Under the pieces are notes generated by a model that was not told the origin of the DNA, made no database searches, and saw only the letters and a list, made by a program, of their open reading frames with translations. From Rhizophagus irregularis (lineage: Eukaryota > Glomeromycota > Glomeromycetes > Glomerales > Glomeraceae), in the NCBI RefSeq assembly GCF_026210795.1, contig NC_089436.1, forward strand, positions 4,464,001 to 4,528,000: a DNA stretch of 64,000 bases. The letters are read 5' to 3'. Shown here piece by piece: positions 1 through 12,150 of the stretch. Both the position numbers and the translations under genes were made by a program. The stretch's first letter is position 1. Every line of letters begins with the position of its first letter.

Positions 1-3000
1 TCAACTTTCAAAAGCCAAAAATTAATTAAAATCACAAAAATTTAATAAATTATGTACGTGGAAAAATATTATTGGTTCATAACATGTTATTAAATATTAA
101 AAGCCTCATCAATTCTTAGCCTCATTTATTTATTTGTTTATTTATTTTTTTTTTCTTATTATTTATTGTTTGACTTTTATAGCAAAATATTGTTACTTTT
201 TCTCTGATACAAGATAAGACTTTAGAATTATCTTTTTATTAATATACTTTGAAATGAAAAAATTTTTATTATTTACTATATTAGTAATATTTTATCATAA
301 GTTTAATATATACATACAGTATATACTTTTTTTTTTTTTTAATGATAAACGATTCCCCTAAATTCGTTCGTTATATGGAGTTATGAAACAATAATACAGT
401 ATTTCAAATATTCTAATAGATATTCATTATGTGCAGTATACTTTTGAATAATGATTTATTATATGGTAAAGCCATCCATAATATTTACAAATGCTTAGCT
501 TACACAAAATGATGTTCTCACAGCCCACAAAAGCCTTCCACAGCCTCTGCAGCAGCAGTGTATTTATAAAGTTACCTTTTAAAATTCCTTTTTTAAATAT
601 TTGAAGTTACTGTTCCAAATTCACTATGCATCAAGATCAGAAAATACACTTATAATTTAAATAACTTATGATATTATATTCTGTTCTAGATTCACTATGC
701 ATCAAGATCAGAAAATACCCTTATACTTTGAGTAACTTATGACAACATACTCAATATAACCAATGGATAGAAATGATACTTAATTTAAAGTAAAACCACT
801 ACACTTTTGCTATAGTCAAAGTTAAACATTATCACAATCCTATTGGAGCTATATTAACTAAAGGTTTTGTTCAAAAGATCAACATAGATATTTAAGCAAA
901 GAATGATCAAGAATAAACTATGGAACAATGCAAATTACAGCAAAATAGCTATTAAATCTTAAAGTCTGAATGAATTATTAACTTTAAAGACTCATTATGA
1001 AGATTGCCTTTAAGACATTTTTAAATTTTCCATACTATTATAAGACAAAAGGACTTTTAAGTTTTAAAATAAACAGTTGTATTTCTTATAATTTTTATGT
1101 TTAAGATTTGCTATCCTCATTTGCTCTCATAACTTTAATTTGTAAATGCATCTTAGTATTTATGGATCTTTTCCTTTGATTCATGCATGTCATTATATAA
1201 AGAACATTATTTACTTCTTATTCTCTTTATTTTTTTGCATACCTTTAATTGCAGTTTCAGTACCATCCAGTCATATGATTAAATGAATTTGTAAATAGTA
1301 TTGAATAAATTACAAATTATAATCATCAAAAACAAACTTTCCATATTCATTTTTGTTTGTTATTATTAAATTTTCAAAGTGGTATGCTACCACTCTGTAA
1401 CTTCCAATCTTAAATCTAAGGCTTTTAAGAGTTTAAAAAAGATACTACATAGTGCCTAAAAAGTTCAAAGGTACTTTTATTTCATACCTATAGAAAAATA
1501 GTACAATATCAAGAATTATTTAAAGATTACCATATAGTAATTTGATCTTACTTTTATAAACAAATTAATAAGTCTTTTAAAAACCATTCTTTAAGAGTAT
1601 TTCCTTTTTATAGTATGTAGAAATATTTTCTTATTTCTCCATTCCTCCCTTATTTTTTATCATTCTCTTATTACATTCTCTCACAATATTACAGTTGCCT
1701 CTCATATATTTTATTTGCATTATTGCCTTTTATTAAGCTATTTTTTCACAAATAACACCATATAGTTTGTTAATGGTTGAAAATTCTATGCCCTTAACCT
1801 CTTGTGAGGCATCTAACTGCATAAACAACATAGTTTCTACCTGGCCATACGATGCCACTAGGGCATTAATTAGGTAAATTTGTATTAATCTTACAATAAA
1901 AAAAATGGAAAGTTAAGAAGAGGAGAAGCCTATAACAACCACTTGATATGAGTATTGACTGTAAGCAGTGTCTTCACAACCTCAATTTTTCCTATAATGT
2001 GATGACTGCATTAAGGATTATTACATTCCTTTAGACTTCATCCTTATTTTACTATTATAAATTATTTAGTTTTACTCCATGTATATATTTATTCTCTCTT
2101 TTATTTATAATATATTCATTTCATTCTCTCCATTATTAATGAAAATAATTAAACATAGATCCAATACAAAAGAGGAGTATTGCAAACTTAATTATTGAAA
2201 GAAGAAATTCAAATGAAGATTCCAGTCCTGATTCCCATTGTAAAAAATAAGTTTTGATTATAATTTAGAATTTGTTACATTCTCAATAGTTGTTTCTTTG
2301 GGAAGGACCTATGTAATAATACATGGTACCAACATTTTATGGCTAAAGCAAAATCACCATTCACATTTATATTGAATGCTAATTAATTAATTGAATTAAC
2401 TTTCTATAGAACAAAGAGCAACTTTAATTCAAGTGAACTATTAAACATTATTATTTGATATTATAGAGTGATTATATAAACAGGCCTATATGGAAGAAAT
2501 ATGATTAAAATAGAAGGGGTTGGCTGTACTTTTAAAATAGAAGAAAGTAAGAAAGTTAAATACTCATAAAGACATTTACAATATCACAATCAGTAGTTTA
2601 ATTAAGATATACAAATTCCATTTACTTATCTTTTATTAATCCTATTAATCCCCACAAATATAAGTTGCATTTAAATGTCATATCAGATAAAGTAGTAAAT
2701 GCTTTTTTCACACAGTGTGGTATATTATTATTGCCTTTATAGATCAATTAGAAGATCGATATATCAATCAAAAATTCTATTGAATTATAAAATATTTAGT
2801 GTAGAGGTTTAAAAGGTACAACATGTAAATATTAGATGGCAGGCATGAAAGAACATACCTAATATTAATTCATCTAAATAATGTATAATACCTACCACCT
2901 ATACAATCCCTTTCTCATATAGATAATATATTCATCTCACTGGATGATTTAAAATTGCAATAAGAATAGTTGTCAATTTTTTTCTTACCTAGTCAATTAG

Positions 3001-3462
3001 ACTATGGTATACAAATACATGTCCAGGAATTTGACATAAAACTTGAACTCTTTAAATATAGGTGATTTCCTGTGAAATTTTTCTAGAATTTTATTAAAAA
3101 CACAGATTAAATATACATGATGATAATTTATTAACAACAACCAATGTATGATAACATATATAACAGAAGATTGTTTATTGAATTGGATATAAGATTAGTT
3201 AAAAGGGTTTGTAAATCAAAGATCAAAAATGTGAAACACGTCATTATTGAATCAAAGGAATTCCACCACCACCTTCAGCTTTTCAATGGACTACAAATGC
3301 CACTATTCAATTAATAAAATTAATAAAAGAAATCTCCACAGGCAATTCAATCAAATACCAAATCGCATCCACATCAATGTATGGACTCTTAAAATCCAAT
3401 ATAATTCAATTTATAGACAAATTAAATGCCTGATTAGAGTTAAACTTTTTAATCAATTGGAA
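1..3462. other. Gene-less AT-rich DNA
   Basis: No reading frame of convincing composition was found on either strand. The stretch is AT-rich with scattered poly-T runs and one 71-bp tandem pair listed separately. Short patches of less biased sequence, for example around 820-900 and 1780-2000, could be worn-out transposon or gene fragments, but I cannot name a family from them. Confidence 0.6.
611..741. repeat. Direct tandem pair, 71-bp period
   Basis: Two copies begin at 611 and 682. The shared core reads TTCACTATGCATCAAGATCA and is followed by a similar run through AACTTATGA. The copies differ at a few positions, so the duplication is not brand new. There is no sign that it is coding. Confidence 0.8.
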
Positions 3463-3805
3463 TTAGACTTCTTTAATGTCTAATTGGGGTCAGACATTTT
3501 AAATGTCCAATTGAAAAATTCGGCGAGAACATTTTAAAAATTATATGTTTTCCACTCAGTAAGTTCAGCCACCATGTATAATAAGGAATTGGGATTTGAT
3601 TGATTGGATTGTAATTTTTTTAAAACCTGATTGGGGTCAAACTTTTTTAATGTCCAATTGGGACCGAACTATAATTTTTTTTAAAACCTTATTGGGGTCA
3701 GACTATAATTATTTTAAATATCTAATTGGAGTTGGACCATAAATTTTTAAATATCTGATTGGAATCAAACTTTAAATGTCATAATTGGAGTTGGTCTATA
3801 ATTTT
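3463..3805. repeat. Degenerate tandem array around ATTGGGGTCAGAC
   Basis: A core like AATTGGGGTCAGACTATAAT recurs at roughly 35-50 bp steps (variants around 3483, 3633, 3692, 3728, 3762 and 3786), alternating with AATGTCCAATTG-like spacers. Copy lengths vary and indels are frequent, so this is an old minisatellite-like array. The short open frames across it are by-products of the repeats. Confidence 0.7.
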
Positions 3806-6635
3806 TATTTTTTAATTGTCCATTTGTTTTTAAGGGATAACAATTTAGGTATCACTTATAAAATCATAGTGATGATGGTATCTTGCAAAATCCACCAAAT
3901 TTGGTATTGTCTCATTTCGTCACTCCAATACCTTTCATCAAAAATCAAGAGCAAGTTTCCAAAGTCTTAAAGCAGCACGCAAGTTGAAAGTTCGACAACT
4001 GGAAAGTCTAAAAGTATGTAAAGGTGTGGCATAGTCAAAAATTATGATTTAGAAGAGAAATGGGAAGAATCCGAACTATTCCATGCTTGCTTTTATTATG
4101 GACATGGATTTAGAATCTGCCCAGAATATAAGAAAGGTGTACTTAAAAAAATTTTCATTAAAAGATAGTAAGTTTTAAATACTGTAGTTGATCAAAAACT
4201 TTCATTAGTTTTTAATAAAATTGGAGTTTAAAGGAAATGCATCCTAAAGTGCTGATTATATGGAAGTATCTTTGTAATCTACTGACTATTAATTATAAAT
4301 AGGTCACATTAATTATACATAATCAATTTAATGAGTATATAGGTAGAATTATACCCTCAGCAATGCATTATCTCTTGATCAAAATGAACATTTAACAATT
4401 TTGGTGATTATCTTAATTATGGGCAATTTATCAAAGTCAATTGAAAGGATCATAAATAGAAAGTTTACCAAAACTTGTGTAATGAATTATAATCATTATT
4501 GGACAATTCTTCACTTGACATCTTAAAAATCTTGGAGTTGCCTGGGCCTACCTTACAGGAATTTGGAGTAAATTCATGTAGATACTAAGTGTGCTATTCT
4601 GGGTCTTTAATAAATTGTATAAAAATATTTTGTTAATTTCTGATATATCACAAAATTTTATGCTAAATTTTTGAAGAAAACATTTCAGTCTACATGATGA
4701 TTATTTTTTCTAAGAAATTATATACTAGAAGGAAATGGAGTAATATTGTTATTCCATTCCAGGAGGGTTTGTCTTATGAAATCTTGCCATCAATCAAGTT
4801 GTATATAGCTCTATCTTTTTCTATCTCTATATGACTTTTATGCTAGAAATGATAAATATATAGTTTATAATATAATCTTTAACATATTTTAGATTAGAAG
4901 TAAAATCTTAACTCCATAGTATTAAAGATGATATATTGCAAAAAAGTTGAATATTTATATTTTTAGACAATTACTGTTTATTATTGAATGAACTATTTTT
5001 ATAAAATAGTTAATGGTTTTTTATGAAGTAAATTCTTAAATATAAAATAATCATTCATTTTAATCATTTATCTATTACTTATAATCCTTTTATCATTGCC
5101 TAACTGGGAGAAATCTCAATCATGCAAAATTGTAACAACTGAATTAACAGAAGGTTATACTCAAAAAACTTGAAATTACTTAATATTAATATTTATAGTG
5201 AATTTTTTAAAAAAAGTTAATTGGAAAATCAACATCTGAATTATCAGCAAACTTCAATTAACTTTATTTTTTGTTAACGGAAATGAAAAAAATAAATTAT
5301 ATTAGTGAGTTGTTTACTCAATGTATCAGAAAGATCTAAAATTATCAGAATTCGCCAGTCAATACAACTAACTCAATGGAATTCCTCAAGAAAAAGTTCT
5401 GATAAAATAAAATTTTGTTACTTTTGTTACTGAATCTAATTTGATTTGGGAATATCAAGAAGAATATATTGATGATATCAAAATGTTTTATTATTCAAAG
5501 AAATATTATTAATATATTATGCAAAAAACAATTTTTTTAAATTTAAAGGTGATTTAATGAATACATTCATGCACCTAATAAATGAAATTATAATAGACAC
5601 AAAACATAAGTAAAACATTAGGCTACTTATATTAATGATAACTGCCAATTATATAGAAAAGTTGAGACCTATTGCTAGTATAGATTTTCAACATTGTCCA
5701 ACTGAATTCAAACACAAAGATTCATCTAAAAAAGATAGAATGAGATAGGTGATCAAATCCAGAAAGCAATTAAATAAAGGGAAAGTGAAGGCTTAAGCAA
5801 CCACCATATTTGTAATACAACTATTATTTCATATTTTCATTACAGGTGTAGTTGACTTCAGCATGCAATAAATATTATACTGATTACTGAATCAAATTAA
5901 ATTATTATTATAAATTGGATTTAAAAACTATGTGCTAATAGTATAGCTTATATGAAAGATCTTAAAGGCTATAGGCATTGATCAAGAAGAAGTTATATCA
6001 CCACTTTTTGTGGTATATTTATTATGACCTCTTATTATGCAAAGTGGAATCTTGTTCCTTGGGCTATGAAGTACATAAATAGATAGGGCTATGCATAAAT
6101 CAGCTGTTAAAATTAGTATTACTGATATAAAAATCAGATTTTGTCAAAATCAGCGTAAATAAATAGGGCTATGCACAAATTGGCAAGGAGACTCAAATAA
6201 CAGAAAATTGCCATGGGACAAGTGAAATATAAAGAGATAATTTGTATAATACTGAGATTAATATTCACTCAGAACTTCATAAAATAATCCCTGTTAACTA
6301 GTATAAATAATATAAAATGAATCCATTCAGTTTTGTATAATAATGGCAACTATTTTACATGAAAAACAAACTTTGCAGAAACCTCTGGTTTTCACAAAAT
6401 ATGTCAGACATAATCACTACATATTACTAACAGATGGTATATATATGTTCTATATATTTTAATATATGCAATATGTTTGTAATATTAATAAAATAATGTT
6501 ATAATATTTTTAATATATGCTGAAATTTAAACTTAAACTAATATAGTGTAGTAAATATTTTGTAATATGAATAAAATAATTTTACAATATTTTCAAAGTA
6601 TGTTAAAACATGTACTTAAACTAATGATATAGTGA
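3806..6635. other. Gene-less stretch, possible transposon relics
   Basis: No intact gene was seen. Near 4085-4140 the plus strand can be read as a short segment with two cysteines in a C-x(10)-C-P arrangement beside tyrosine, glycine and histidine, faintly like a zinc knuckle. The frame breaks on both sides. This could be a degraded retroelement fragment, but the support is weak and no reverse transcriptase or integrase motif is legible. Confidence 0.35.
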
Positions 6636-6790
6636 ATATTTTGAATATGTTGTTAATATATTTCAAATATGCTGCTGATATATGAATAACATATTTTGAA
6701 TACTGTTGTTGATATACAAATAATATATTTTGAATATATTGTTGATATATGAATAATATATTTTGAATATATTGTTGTTATATGAATAAC
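6636..6790. repeat. 33-34 bp tandem repeat (ATATTTTGAATAT-type)
   Basis: Units beginning ATATTTTGAATA start near 6636, 6691, 6725 and 6758 and each runs into GTTGATATATGAATAA-like sequence. The last three copies are spaced 34 and 33 bp apart. A looser version of the same AT-rich motif extends upstream to about 6440. It is a simple non-coding minisatellite. Confidence 0.75.
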
Positions 6791-7676
6791 TGCTTCTAGC
6801 ATGTGACTCTATAAGGTCGATCGCAAATGGCATATTTTTTCTTCTTGACTGTCCAGTTACTACATCACTACTTTATATTGGCTATATGAAGGCAGTATGA
6901 AACCTTAATTTTTTTAATTTAAATAATACAACTATTTTTTATAAAAAAAAAATTAACTATAGATTTTTATCCTTTTTATCCTTTCACTTCAACTTGATGA
7001 TATAGAAGCAATAAGAATGTTAATGCAACAATTTTTTTAATTTATTGATATATAGCAAAAATCTATAATAACAAATTTTGTGACTTTTATACATTTAGGA
7101 ATCATAAACTTCGTAGCCTCGCTCAATTAAGACAATGTATTACTAGACCTACACTAACGATGACTTTAGTAAGGCTTTCTTTATGAATTAAAAGAAATTT
7201 CATGCACTTTGCCATCTGGTGGGATAGCTTATGACCTCTAACCTCAAGTCTATTTATACTTATAAATCCAAATGTTTTGCATCGCTAATAAAAGTATAGT
7301 ACTAAGAACTCTATAACTGGTAAAAATTTTAGACCAGAAAAAAAAACTTTGGAGGATTTTACCGTAGAGTTTTTCAATATTTTGATGTAGATATATTTTT
7401 TAATGAAAATTCATAAGTAAAATATGGTATTTTCTTTAAATAAAAAAAAAGAAAATAACAAAACATTAATGATCGTTTCATTATTTTTTTCAAAAAATAT
7501 TAATACCCTTCCTTTAAAATCCAAAGAACTGATCACCTACAAAATAAAAAAAAAAAGAACTATTAGTAAAGTTCGTTAAAATTAATAAAAAAATTAAAAT
7601 AAAAAAAATCATGTCTTTATACCAAAATGGCGAGTCTAAGGCAGAATGTCACGTCTAAAGAGACCGAAGAACACCT
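6791..7676. other. Gene-less stretch
   Basis: AT-rich DNA with many A runs. I see no coding frame, RNA gene or paired terminal repeats here. Confidence 0.5.
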
Positions 7677-8075
7677 AGAAAAAAGGAAAAGGAGAAAAAG
7701 AGAAAGAGCAAAGAGAAAGAAAGACGAGAAAGAGAGGAATATGGGAAAAAAAGGAAAGAAAGGAAAGGGAAAAAAATGAAAAAGGGTAAAGGGAAAAAAT
7801 GAAAGAAAGAGAAAGGGAAAAAAATGAAAAAGAAAAGGAAAAGGGAAATTTTACAAAAAAAATTTAAGCTTAAACTAAAAAAAGCTTAAGTTTTAACAGT
7901 AAAATGATCAAACTGCCAATGAAAAAAAGGAAAAAATGAAATGAAACGAACGGTAAAAATGAAAAAAAAGAAAGTGTAAAAAGGGGTGAAGTGGTTGAAA
8001 GGGAAACTGTGAAAGAAAGACAGATGAGAGGGGGAAGGAAAAAGAAGGGTAGAAGGATGTGAATGGGAAAGGGCA
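7677..8075. repeat. Purine-rich tract (GAAA/GGGAAA)
   Basis: The plus strand is almost entirely A and G, built from GGGAAAA, GAAAGAAA and similar units, interrupted near 7865-7900 by a small palindromic segment around AAGCTTAA. The opposite strand resembles the pyrimidine tracts at 9440-9560 and 33870-34260. The minus-strand open frame across it codes a low-complexity F/L/S product and is not taken as a gene. Confidence 0.7.
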
Positions 8076-8257
8076 AAGTAATGTTTAATTAAACTTTAAA
8101 AAAAAAGGCTTAAAAAAATAATCAACAGAAAGTTGTGTCACATGATATAATACACGTGATTGTTAAATGGCTTCGTAACTTTTAAATTATAATATTATGT
8201 TACATAATGCAAATCTATACAGGATTGATTATCTGCCAATAAATTGCATTATCTGCA

Positions 8258-8571
8258 GATATTGATAATTTTTTTAAGGTATAAATATCGATAATTATCA
8301 CTTTATCACTTTATCGATAATTATCACATTTTATCATACTAAATAAATCAATAATTAATGTATTATTATTATCATTGATAAATAACTGAAAAATATATAT
8401 TTATCGATGAATTCTATAAGATATTTAACATTAGTAATATTTATTGACAATAATCTGAAAAATAAATAATGTTAATTATCATATTTCGTTAATTATCGGT
8501 ATTTTATGGTGATAAATATTGATAAAGTGATATATATCATTATATATCACCTGTAAAAATTTCCCGATAAC
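8258..8571. mobile_element. Possible MITE, imperfect inverted ends with ATCGATAATTATC repeats
   Basis: The left end reads TATTGATAATTTTTTTAAGGT, and the right end on the other strand reads like TTATCGGGAAATTTTTACAG followed by GTGATA. Both are followed inward by CACTTTATC and TTATC repeats. The arms are imperfect and I cannot define a target duplication, so this is a candidate fold-back element only. Confidence 0.4.
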
Positions 8572-8730
8572 ACGCACTTCACTTGTTTTTAGTTTTGTAC
8601 TCCCATGTATTATTGTTATATTATCATGTTATTTTTTCTATTAAAAAAGGATTATTTTCTAATTCCAGTTTTACTTTATTTTTTTTTAATAGAGTATTAT
8701 ATTTTACTACTAAAAAAAAAATATCAAATA

Positions 8731-9246
8731 CACAGTGAAATTCGATAAACCGGATCTATCGGTTCCACTAAAATTATCTGGTTTATCGGGATATCCGGTA
8801 TAGCAAAAAAATTTTGATATATTGGAAATCTATTATACTGAATTTTTTTAAAAAATTCATGCTAATAAAATTAATATGCACTATATTTTAATTTTTCATC
8901 TTAGTTTTAAGTTGAAAATGAATATAAAATATTTTTAATTGAATATATAAGTAATATATAACTTCAGCCGCCGGAATTAAGATTTTTATAATTCTGGCCA
9001 AAATTAAGATTTACTGCATCACGTTACTTAAATTTTATTGGTTAATAATCACGTGATCTGCTTTATTGAATCATTTTTACTATAGCTGGTTAGAAAATTG
9101 ATCTGTTATATCGAATATCAAGCTTTTACTAGTAAACTCCGGTATATCGAAACTATTTCAATATATGTGATTTGGTTCCAGCAAAAAAGTCCAGTTTAGG
9201 GCCAAATCCAGTTTATTGAAAATCCAGTTTATCGAATTTTACTGTG
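8731..9246. mobile_element. Tc1/mariner-like MITE with TA target site
   Basis: The left end (8731) reads CACAGTGAAATTCGATAAAC, and the right end on the opposite strand reads CACAGTAAAATTCGATAAAC: 19 of 20 bases agree, and the match continues inward as CGGAT versus TGGAT. TA flanks both ends (8729-8730 and 9247-9248), the duplication typical of Tc1/mariner insertions. The 516-bp interior has further CCGGTATA-like copies and a CACGTG but no transposase frame, so it is a non-autonomous element. The TIR pairing and TA flanks are visible directly; the superfamily is inferred. Confidence 0.85.
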
Positions 9247-9339
9247 TAAATCTTTTATCAGAAAATGGTCCATATTTTATATTTGAATTAAGTATCATGC
9301 ATATCACATGATTTAATATTAACAACAATATCACTTTTT

Positions 9340-9559
9340 TTAAACTTTAGAAAAGTCTAGTTTAAAAAAAAGTATAAACTTTTAAAAAAAGTTTAAAGTT
9401 TAAAAAAAAAGTTTAAACTTTTTTTCAGCATAAACTTTTTTTTGGTAAACTTTCCTTTTTCATTCTCCTCCCTTCTCTCTCTTTTATAATCCCCCTTTCC
9501 CCTTTTCATTTTTCCCCTATTTTTCTTTCGTACTTCCCTTTTCCCTACTTTTTTCTTTT
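9340..9559. repeat. AAACTTT palindromic repeats followed by a pyrimidine-rich tract
   Basis: Up to about 9440 the sequence alternates between TTTAAACTTT and AAAGTTTAAA, able to fold on itself. From 9440 to 9560 the plus strand is almost all C and T. This block immediately precedes the splice-site-like array and may be its promoter or leader, but that is inference. Confidence 0.55.
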
Positions 9560-10640
9560 TTTTTAGACAGATGTAAATTAGATATTCTTTGAATAATTTT
9601 GGACAAGGATTTTGGTAAGAAGGAATGTTTTTGGCCTATCTCTTTAATATAACAATTATTAACATTTTGTTTCTTTTCTCTTTTAGGCGAATTTTCATGG
9701 GATTTTGGTGAGTATATTACTTTTTTTAAAAATTTCTTTATTTCGTCTAAAAATGATTCTTAATTTCTTTTTTTTTTCTTTTTTTTAGACAGCCTGAACA
9801 CATAGGATCTCAGTGAGAAATCAGCCTTAGTTTTTCATATTTTTAGTCAAGTCTGGACGTGTAGGATAGGTAAGTTTTGGAAGACAGAAATTTGAAACTT
9901 TTAAAAAAAAGTTTTTTAACTTTTTTTTCATTTTTGTAGGAAATCAGCTTTGAATTAGAAACCAAATCCCAGATAAGTTTCTAAAAAAGAATCTGGAGCT
10001 TAAAAAGTAGTTTTTTTAAAGTTATTTTTGTTTAATATTTGTAGGAAAATCAACTCTGATGTAGACACCAGATTCCTAAGTGAGTATCGAAAAAATATTT
10101 TTGAAAATTAATTAAAAAAAGTTTTTATTAACTTTTTTTATTTCTTTTTTAGGACTCCTACGCCTGTCTTCAGAACCCTTGTGAAAAGATGTTTAATTAC
10201 AGTAATATAATATCTTCTTTTATTTTGTAGTTTTCCTTTGACTTAATTATCAGGATTTTCAGTATGATAACTGGTTTTTGTGTTGTTCAGGTTGTGAAAA
10301 TTAGTAGGTTGAAGGTAAGTTTTTGGGAAAAAAATTTTAAAATGATAAAAAATTTTGATTAACGTTTTTTTCTTTATTTATAGGATGAATTTCCGATTTA
10401 TGAATGGATTGGATGATGAGTTTCGAAATTTTGAAATTAAATTATTTCAAAATTAAATTTTTTAAAGGAAATATTAATATACTTTTCCTCTCTTTTTTAT
10501 AGGAAATGGATTTCTGGTTCTTTGGTGGATTGGATAGTAAGTTTTGATTTTAGAAACTTTAATTTATTTAGCGATTTTTTTATTAATAATATTTTATTTT
10601 ATTTTTATTTTACAGAAATCTAAAGAATTACTACGGTGGT
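9560..10640 (+). other. Array of tiny exon-intron-like units, candidate spliced non-coding RNA
   Basis: Polypyrimidine stretches ending in TTTTAG or TTTGTAG occur at about 9566, 9686, 9788, 9939, 10044, 10152, 10383, 10502 and 10615. Most are followed 20-85 bp later by donor-like GTAAGT or GTGAGT sites, at 9615, 9708, 9870, 10080, 10315 and 10537. Implied exons include 9567-9614, 9687-9707, 10045-10079 and 10503-10536. Units at 9940 and 10045 resemble each other (GAAATCAGCTTTGA versus GAAAATCAACTCTGA), as do those at 10384 and 10503, so exon and intron seem to have been duplicated together. No long reading frame is produced, hence the non-coding RNA reading. The sites are seen; transcription and splicing are inferred. 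Confidence 0.5.
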
Positions 10641-10713
10641 TTGTTGATTACATTCCATGTTTATTTTTCATACACAATTGTAGGAATGCATAAATTGATG
10701 TTATATTTTATTA

Positions 10714-11253
10714 TCCCTTAAACTGTTTTGCAGCCAAATTTGCCTGCAATTTTGTTTTTTAATTAAAGACACTTAAATATCTTAAAATATTTTATTACAT
10801 AAACCAATATTTTTGTAATAAATTTTATAGTATTTTCTAAGTAAAAATCAAAAAAAAAGTTCAATTTGATTAATGATTTTTTAAAAGTAAATGATCGACA
10901 AATTATAACAAATAGTAGCTAAATTTTTTAAATTGAAATATCTTTTTATCCATTTACCCTAGAAATGTAAAATTACCACCATTAATGCGTTTTAATGAAA
11001 AGAATCTGATAGAAATAAAATTGTTCTTCTACAAATATTATGTGATAGGATAACTTATAAAATCTAAAAATTTATAAATTAATATAACTTTTTATTTATC
11101 AATTTTAGAGTTATGATTTTATTACCATTAAATGCGCCTTAATAAGAGGAATCAACAAATATAATTTCATCTTTCTATGATCACTAGATCTTAAGATATT
11201 TTAAAAAATTCAAAAATTTTTAAAATTAATTTTAACCCCTACAGTTTAAGGGA
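10714..11253. mobile_element. MITE with TCCCTTAAACTGT terminal inverted repeats
   Basis: The left end TTATCCCTTAAACTGT (10711-10726) is matched perfectly by its reverse complement at 11241-11256. Taking the outer TA as the target duplication gives a 540-bp element. The interior has two diverged direct copies around ATTAATGCGTTTTAATGAAA (10980) and ATTAAATGCGCCTTAATAAG (11130). No coding frame is present. The end pairing is exact; the exact boundary and superfamily are uncertain. Confidence 0.7.
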
Positions 11254-11400
11254 TAATGTGGTATTGATATGATAATAATATTATTAAGAATTATATGGTA
11301 TTTTAAATTTTTTGATAGATGAGAGAAACATTTGCGCTATATATTGTATATATGTAAATAAATTTTTGATTATTTTAATAAATTGATTTATTATATTTCC

Positions 11401-11580
11401 GACATATTTTTGAATTTTGATATATAATGAAAACATCCCTATTACATATTTCTAACATATTTTTGATATATAATAAAAACATTCCTATTACATATTTTCA
11501 TTATATTTTTGATTGATGTTTAACATATTCTAGACATATTTTTATTTTGTATTTTTGACATATACTTAACATATTGCTGT
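11401..11580. repeat. About 50-bp tandem repeat (ACATATTTTTGA)
   Basis: ACATATTTTTGATATATAAT followed by GAAAACATCCCTATTAC or AAAAACATTCCTATTAC appears twice in succession (about 11402 and 11455), with decayed copies to about 11580. Non-coding. Confidence 0.7.
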
Positions 11581-11838
11581 TATCGAGTTACAACGGAGTT
11601 AACAGAAATACGTATGCAATATGGTGATCATATTTTAAAAATGTTTCTACCATATTTTTCAAAATTGATAGGTTTCAGTAAAAAAGATTCTAACAATGCA
11701 GGTGGATTTCAGAAATTTGACATATATTCGTATAATATTAGTTCTTACACATTTTTTATTACTAGCATTATAGCTAGTAGTGTATGCCTGATAATGAGTC
11801 AGTAACAAATGTAATAATGCAACCTACCTGCTGAGTAA

Positions 11839-12090
11839 TGTGGGACAGAATTTTTTGGGACAGACAGGACCGATAGGACAGACCTGGGGTAAAAATAAAA
11901 GTTTTTTGGGGAATGTCTCTTTCCTATACTTCTGAAATATCTGTCCCATTTGTTCCATCTATCTGTCCCTCCCCTCTTATTCTCTCCTTTTTTGCTTTCT
12001 TTTCCTTTGTTTTCTGGTTTTTTAGTTATATATTTATAGGACAGATGGTAGAGACGGATAGGGACAGATATGTGGGTAGTTGACAGGCCC
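11839..12090. repeat. Cluster of GGGACAGA motifs on both strands
   Basis: GGGACAG or GGACAGA occurs on the plus strand at about 11839, 11855, 11875, 12039 and 12060, and on the minus strand (CTGTCCC) at about 11941 and 11965, so the left and middle blocks can fold back on each other. The segment is GC-richer than its surroundings. It may be the core of a small inverted-repeat element, but no terminal repeat or target duplication could be fixed. The open frame on the minus strand here is a by-product. Confidence 0.45.
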
Positions 12091-12150
12091 CATAGGGGTG
12101 GGGTGATGTAGGTACTGCAAGACCTGTGGCCAAGGTGGGCAGAGCATAGT

